The position numbers were made by a program, and so were the translations under genes. This document shows positions 36,307 to 40,565 of a DNA stretch of 40,565 nucleotides, one piece after another; position 1 is the stretch's first letter, and every line of letters begins with the position of its first letter. The notes beneath the pieces are model-generated. The model was given only the letters and a program-made list of their open reading frames with translations, made no database searches and had not been told where the DNA came from. Source of the DNA: [Chlorobium] sp. 445 (GTDB taxonomy: Bacteria; Bacteroidota; Chlorobiia; Chlorobiales; Thermochlorobacteraceae); contig NSLH01000024.1 in assembly GCA_002763895.1 (NCBI GenBank), forward strand, positions 1-40,565, written 5' to 3'.

Positions 36307-37506
36307 TCAATCTGGCGTTACGGTTGTAACGGGCGTAACGAATTTAATTTCCAAGTGTCCATCCTCAAGCATTTGTGCTTCTTGTGGCACAAGTCCAGCT
36401 AACGAATCAGGTAGAGCAATATCACGGTATCGTGTGCCGACGCGCAAGGTAAGGGTTGCTCCTAAGCGTGAGAGTTCGATTTTGTCGGTTGGTGCAAAGG
36501 GCAGTTTCACACGCAAAACGGAGCCATGCTCTTCCTGTCGAATGGAAATCGGCTTTTCGGCATAGAGCAATTTGGCGGGGTCAATATCACCATAGAGTTT
36601 GTCAGCAAGCAAGCGCAATCGTTCAATGCCAGTAACTTCGCTTTTGAAGAGTGGGACTTTGAAGATTGGCATTGGGGAAAAATCGTTGAAAATCTGTCCA
36701 AGGTAACGCTGCTGCGACTCATGCCATTCAGCATAGTAACCATCTTTGGCTTCATCGGGAATAACGCGATTGACAATAGCGGCATCGACATGCATGCCGT
36801 AAAGATTGAGGTATGTCATCGCCCGCTGCGATTCAGCAATAACCATTTTCTCAGGGTTCATGACAAGCCGCGCCGATGTCGTAGCTTTTTTATCCATGAT
36901 GTCGCGAATGTCTTTAAGGCGATCGAGCGAACGATCCCACATGGCTGCCACATGTTCAGGCGCGACGATTCTATCCAGACCAGGTGTGACTTTGGAAATC
37001 GGGCGAAGCACTGGTGCCATGATAAATTTTTCAATGACGCGCGTAACTTTCAGAAGCCATGCCAAGACTTCGGGCAGTGAGAGCAAGCGCAAGGTCTCAC
37101 CTGTTGGCGCCATATCGACGACGACCACATCATACTCGCCTTTGCCATGAAAATCACGCAAGCGCAAGAGACTAAACAATTCAGCCATGCCTGGAATCGA
37201 AGCAAGCTCACCTGCGATAGTTTGCTCAGCACCAAGTGTCATCAGGAGACTGGCAACAAAATCACGAATTGCACCCCAATTTTCATTGAGTTCCACGTAG
37301 GGATCAATCTCTATGGCGCTGAGGCGTGGCAATACCGTTTGAACTTTGCCAGAGAGTGGCACGCCGAGCGAATCGGCAAGGCTGTGCGCAGGGTCTGTGG
37401 ACATTACAACTGTATTGTAGCCTAATTCAGCACAACGAATAGCTGTAGCTGCTGCCGAACTGGTTTTGCCGACGCCGCCCTTACCTGTAAAAAAAATAAT
37501 TCTCAT
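36307..37506 (-). CDS. ArsA/GET3-family ATPase
   Basis: The 399-residue protein has one ATPase unit: P-loop GKGGVGKTS (8-16), switch-like STDPAHSLADSLG (36-48) and the DMAPTGETLRLLSLPE segment. The last 90 residues look like the Hsp20-like domain seen in chlorobial ArsA proteins. It has a single nucleotide-binding half, so it is not the two-domain arsenite pump. Chlorobi have several such paralogs, one group linked to chlorosomes, but nothing here shows that role. The ATG at 37506 is chosen from the P-loop distance. An exact TAACTTTG promoter lies 45 bases upstream. Confidence 0.88.
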   Translation of the reverse strand: MRIIFFTGKGGVGKTSSAAATAIRCAELGYNTVVMSTDPAHSLADSLGVPLSGKVQTVLPRLSAIEIDPYVELNENWGAIRDFVASLLMTLGAEQTIAGELASIPGMAELFSLLRLRDFHGKGEYDVVVVDMAPTGETLRLLSLPEVLAWLLKVTRVIEKFIMAPVLRPISKVTPGLDRIVAPEHVAAMWDRSLDRLKDIRDIMDKKATTSARLVMNPEKMVIAESQRAMTYLNLYGMHVDAAIVNRVIPDEAKDGYYAEWHESQQRYLGQIFNDFSPMPIFKVPLFKSEVTGIERLRLLADKLYGDIDPAKLLYAEKPISIRQEEHGSVLRVKLPFAPTDKIELSRLGATLTLRVGTRYRDIALPDSLAGLVPQEAQMLEDGHLEIKFVTPVTTVTPD

Positions 37507-37868
37507 CCGTAAGCTATATTTATCTGGTTTGCTATTAGCAATCTGTGAGTGCAAAGTTAGGTAAACTAAGACATCTTTGGGGATAATTTTTAGAACACGT
37601 TGAAAGCATAAAAGAACCAAAACACGATAAGTAAAGTTGCAACAAAACAAGAGGCACGCCAGCGTTACCCGGCGTGCCCCCCTCATCACCCAAAACAAAA
37701 CACAAAGATAACTTGTGGTTATCTCTGCTGAATTGGGAGTATCCAAAAGCGTGCCAAATTTCAAATCCGAGTTTTTGTTGTGTTTTCAAGCGTTTTGCCC
37801 TAAAAGCACATCGGTTAAAATTACTTTTCGTAATTAGGTTATTACACTTCGTAATTCCCTCAATAAGT
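37507..37868 (-). promoter_or_regulatory. GDH-ArsA intergenic region: terminator, promoter, dyad
   Basis: This 362-base gap has no gene. From the glutamate dehydrogenase side it holds a TTCGTAATT direct repeat (near 37826-37855), a dyad AGATAAC/GTTATCT at 37706-37724, and a strong hairpin GGCACGCC/GGCGTGCC (37653-37660 with 37671-37678) followed on the minus strand by TCTTGTTTTGTT, the likely terminator of the dehydrogenase gene. TAACTTTG at 37552-37559 is the ArsA-gene minus-7 element; TATCTTTG also occurs at 37703-37710. Confidence 0.6.
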
Positions 37869-39158
37869 TCATGCATAAATGCCGCGCAATTTCAAAGTTT
37901 TGGCAACCTTATCAATGGCAAGGATGTATGCCCCAATCCGAAGGGTTTGATTGTGCGTAATTGCAGTGTGATAGACAGCTTCGAAGGCATTGCGCATAGC
38001 ACGTTCTAAGCGGCGATTGACACGCTCCAGCGACCAGAAATAGCCCTGTCGATCTTGAACCCACTCGAAGTAACTGACCGTGACGCCACCAGCATTAGCT
38101 AAAATATCGGGCACAGTACGAATCCCTCTGTCGAAAATAATTGGCTCTGCATCGGCGGTCATCGGACCATTTGCTCCTTCTACAATCAAGCGGCACTGAA
38201 GTTTATGAGCATTACGCGTGGTAATTTGGTCTTCTTTTGCGGCAGGAACGAGCACATCGCATGGTAGCTCAAGCAGTTCTTCATTGGTGATATGATCGCC
38301 TTCGCTGTATCCTGCAAGCGAACCGTGTTTTGCTGCATATTCCAGCGCTTTTGGAATATCATGTCCGTTAGGATTGTAGTATCCGCCAGAGATATCGCTA
38401 ATGCCAACGATTTTACAGCCTTGCTCATAGAGCAATTTCGCAGAAACAGAGCCGACATTACCAAACCCTTGCACTACGACACGAGAACTCGTCGGCGACA
38501 TGCCTAATTTATCCATCGCTGAAAGTGTGCAAATCATCACGCCGCGTCCAGTCGCTTCGCGTCTTCCAAGCGAGCCGCCCAAGATGACTGGCTTTCCCGT
38601 TACGACAGCTGTTTCTGTGCGCTGCACGTGCATTGAGTAAGTGTCCATAATCCACGCCATCGTCTGTTCGTTGGTGTTCATATCTGGCGCAGGAATATCT
38701 TTGTCAGGTCCAAACACGGACATCAGATTTGCAGTGTAGCGGCGCGTGATTTTTTCAACTTCAATGGGCGTGAGTTGTGTGGGATCACACTTGACAGCAC
38801 CTTTTGCACCGCCAAAGGGAAGGTTCAAAATCGCACACTTCCATGTCATCCATGCCGCCAAAGCTTTAACTTCATCAAGTGTTACATCTGGCGCATAGCG
38901 AATGCCGCCTTTTGACGGACCGAGTATATCGTTGTGAATCACGCGATAGCCTTCAAACACCTCGATCTTGCCATTATCCATCTGAATGGGGATTGAGACA
39001 GTCACTTGCTTAACAGGTGTCTTGAGATATTGATAAATCCCTTCTTCGAGATGGAGAATTTCAGCGGCGATATCAAAGCGCGCCATCATGGATTCAAAAG
39101 GATTCTCTTTATCCTTGATGGGTGCAGGTTCCTTGTACAATCCTTGTTGAACGTTCAT
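37869..39158 (-). CDS. Glutamate dehydrogenase (Glu/Leu/Phe/Val family)
   Basis: The enzyme interconverts glutamate and 2-oxoglutarate with ammonia. The 429-residue protein has GPSKGGIRYAP and LPFGGAKGAVKCDP with the active-site lysines, DIPAPDMNT, and the nucleotide-binding QGFGNVGS (G-x-G-x-x-G). Length is that of the hexameric small class. The ATG at 39158 (MNVQQGLYKEPAP) is chosen; the frame is open 46 codons further with a non-homologous hydrophobic segment. The coenzyme cannot be read from the sequence alone. Confidence 0.93.
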   Translation of the reverse strand: MNVQQGLYKEPAPIKDKENPFESMMARFDIAAEILHLEEGIYQYLKTPVKQVTVSIPIQMDNGKIEVFEGYRVIHNDILGPSKGGIRYAPDVTLDEVKALAAWMTWKCAILNLPFGGAKGAVKCDPTQLTPIEVEKITRRYTANLMSVFGPDKDIPAPDMNTNEQTMAWIMDTYSMHVQRTETAVVTGKPVILGGSLGRREATGRGVMICTLSAMDKLGMSPTSSRVVVQGFGNVGSVSAKLLYEQGCKIVGISDISGGYYNPNGHDIPKALEYAAKHGSLAGYSEGDHITNEELLELPCDVLVPAAKEDQITTRNAHKLQCRLIVEGANGPMTADAEPIIFDRGIRTVPDILANAGGVTVSYFEWVQDRQGYFWSLERVNRRLERAMRNAFEAVYHTAITHNQTLRIGAYILAIDKVAKTLKLRGIYA

Positions 39159-39595
39159 TGCTGATAGAGGTGAGTTTGAAAAGAATGAAGTTGAAAAAAA
39201 CACGATGGAGAAAGAAAGTAAGAAAGTATTATCATTCGCTGAGCATGCAGTCAAGCAAGCATCATGTAATTCAGTAGTACTCATTGTCATTAGCATAATT
39301 GGGCTGTGAAGTTACAAAAACAAGGATGAAAACAAAATCGAGTGGAACACAAGTAGAGAAGTAGAAACAACTTATGAGCTTGCAAAACAGAGACAAGAAG
39401 CAACTAACATAATTTTGGTTGAAAGTTGTAGATTGCAGGCAAAGGTAAAGCTTATGCTACAAGCGCTGTTGAACACCATCATGAAATGCACGTCGCTCTA
39501 CACTGCTTGGTGCACGGAACAGTTTTGTGCAAGGCTGTAAAGTAAAACAGCTCTTATGCACAAAAACCTCTGTGAATAGAACCTTGATAAAAAAG
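39159..39595. other. Divergent intergenic region, dehydrogenase and tldD-like gene
   Basis: This 437-base gap has no supported gene. Two possible minus-7 elements face each other: TAATTTTG on the plus strand (39410-39417) and TACCTTTG on the minus strand (39440-39447). Neither has a TTG at the usual distance, and leaders would be long (about 180 and 280 bases), so both calls are weak. Confidence 0.3.
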
Positions 39596-40565
39596 ATGAA
39601 AAGACGCGAATTCTTAAAGTCAGCAGGTCTTGCGGCTGTAGTGACCTGCTTTCCAATCTCTGCATTTGCGCGCCGTGCTGAAGCGCAGTGGATCACGCCT
39701 GTGCTGGAGCGCAACGAGAAAAAAGCACTGGTAGACATTGCACTCAATACTGCAACGAGGTTTGGCGCAACCTACTGCGATGTGCGTATCGGACGCTATC
39801 TCAATCAGGCGATCTCAACGCGAGAAAACCGCGTGCAAAACATTCAAAACTCAGAGTCGTTTGGCGTCGGCATTCGTGTGATTGCAAAAGGCACATGGGG
39901 GTTTGCCTCAACCAATAAGGTTACACCCGATGGCATCAAGGAAGCTGCTGAGCGCGCTATTGCCGTTGCAAAAGCCAATTCGCGTTTGCAAAAAGAACCT
40001 GTCAAGCTCGCGCCGCAACCAGCACAAGGCGAACAGACTTGGAAAACCCCAATCGAAAAAAACGCCTTCGATATTCCGATTAAGGACAAAGTCGACTTGC
40101 TGCTTGCTGCAAATGCTGCTGCAATGAAAAACGGGGCGCGCTTCGTTAGTTCACAACTTTTCCTCGTCAACGAGCAGAAGTACTTTGCCTCTACAGACGG
40201 CTCTTACATCGACCAAGATATTCATCGCATCTGGCCCGACTTCACCGTTACCGCAATTGGCATCGGGACATTTCAAACGCGCAATGCACTTTCTGCGCCT
40301 ATGGGAATGGGCTACGAATACCTTGAGCCGAAGCCTGCAGATAAAATCATCTCTGAGCATCTCATACTTTACAAAAATTCTTACGACATTATTGAAGATG
40401 CTGCACAAGCTGCAAAACATGCGCAAGAAAAAATTGCGTGCAAAGTCCGTCGAAGCAGGCAAATACGATTTGGCACTGGAGCCCTCTCACCTTTTTCTGA
40501 CAATTCACGAGTCGGTCGGACACCCACTTGAGCTCGATCGTGTGCTGGGCTATGAAGCGAACTAC
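39596..40565 (+). CDS. Tat-exported TldD/PmbA-type metallopeptidase, partial, frameshifted
   Basis: The gene runs off the window end. The start MKRREFLKSAGLAAVVTC is a twin-arginine signal, so the protein is exported folded. The body matches TldD: the N-terminal domain with YCDVRIGRYLNQ, then GTWGFAS and so on. Near 40428-40433 the frame breaks; removing one A from the six-A run gives EKLRAKSVEAGKYDLALEPSHLFL followed by HESVGHPLELDRVLGYEANY, which includes the HExxxH zinc motif. TldD proteases work with a PmbA partner on peptides; the partner may follow outside the window. In its raw frame the protein would end early without the active site. Confidence 0.85.

Noticed and set aside
36307-37506. 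Arsenite pump ATPase
   Set aside because: Only one ATPase half, no arsB or arsR nearby; better called an ArsA/GET3-family protein of unknown role.

Overview
This window looks like a chromosomal core region from a member of the Chlorobiota (green sulfur bacteria and relatives), probably the Chloroherpeton/Thermochlorobacter side rather than Chlorobium itself. I infer this from several things. The fatty-acid cluster is arranged DUF177-rpmF-fabH-fabD-fabG-acpP-fabF-rnc, and there is an rpsF-ssb-rpsR-rplI operon. A type IX secretion sorting domain carries the NYPNPFNP signature, an ArsA-type ATPase is present, and many genes are preceded by the Bacteroidetes-style promoter TAnnTTTG. No photosynthesis genes are in the window, so lifestyle cannot be read from it.

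Layout. 1-1.4 kb: a small TetR-controlled module (TetR regulator, four-helix membrane protein, lipoprotein hydrolase cut by the window edge) with two matching operators around one promoter. 1.5-3.2 kb: complex I genes nuoA-nuoB-nuoC, with a small unexplained reading frame between B and C and no nuoD after C. 3.4-8.1 kb: the threonine operon thrA-thrB-thrC, divergent from nuoA. 8.3-10.8 kb: gyrB and a periplasmic DUF2911 protein. 10.9-17.3 kb: the minus-strand fatty-acid/ribosome cluster, lacking plsX. 17.4-17.6 kb: tRNA-Asn. 17.7-20.5 kb: xseB and dnaA on the minus strand, an oriC-like region with DnaA boxes, then rpmH-rnpA on the plus strand. 20.5-24.8 kb: a hotdog thioesterase, a 1073-residue secreted beta-helix protein and tRNA-Arg. 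24.9-28.2 kb: rplI, rpsR, ssb, rpsF, a DciA-like gene and recF. 28.2-28.6 kb: a second DnaA-box cluster. 28.6-31.0 kb: a SulP transporter overlapping a beta-carbonic anhydrase, a likely bicarbonate uptake pair. 31.1-39.2 kb: dnaN, a WG-repeat lipoprotein with a metallopeptidase-like gene, a short-chain dehydrogenase, a methyltransferase, an ArsA-family ATPase and glutamate dehydrogenase. 39.6 kb to the end: a Tat-exported TldD-type protein, cut by the window edge.

The replication genes dnaA, dnaN, recF and gyrB lie within 24 kb but are broken up by other genes.

A main caution: six conserved genes (thrA, thrB, the DUF177 gene, rnpA, rpsF, tldD-like) each need exactly one base added or removed to read through, five of them in A/T runs. 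This most likely reflects sequencing or consensus error, and it affects how gene starts and ends should be read. No clearly new multi-gene system was found. The strongest unexplained signals are the twin TetR operators, the two-part DnaA-box arrangement, the recurrent promoter module and an odd in-frame insertion in the secreted protein.
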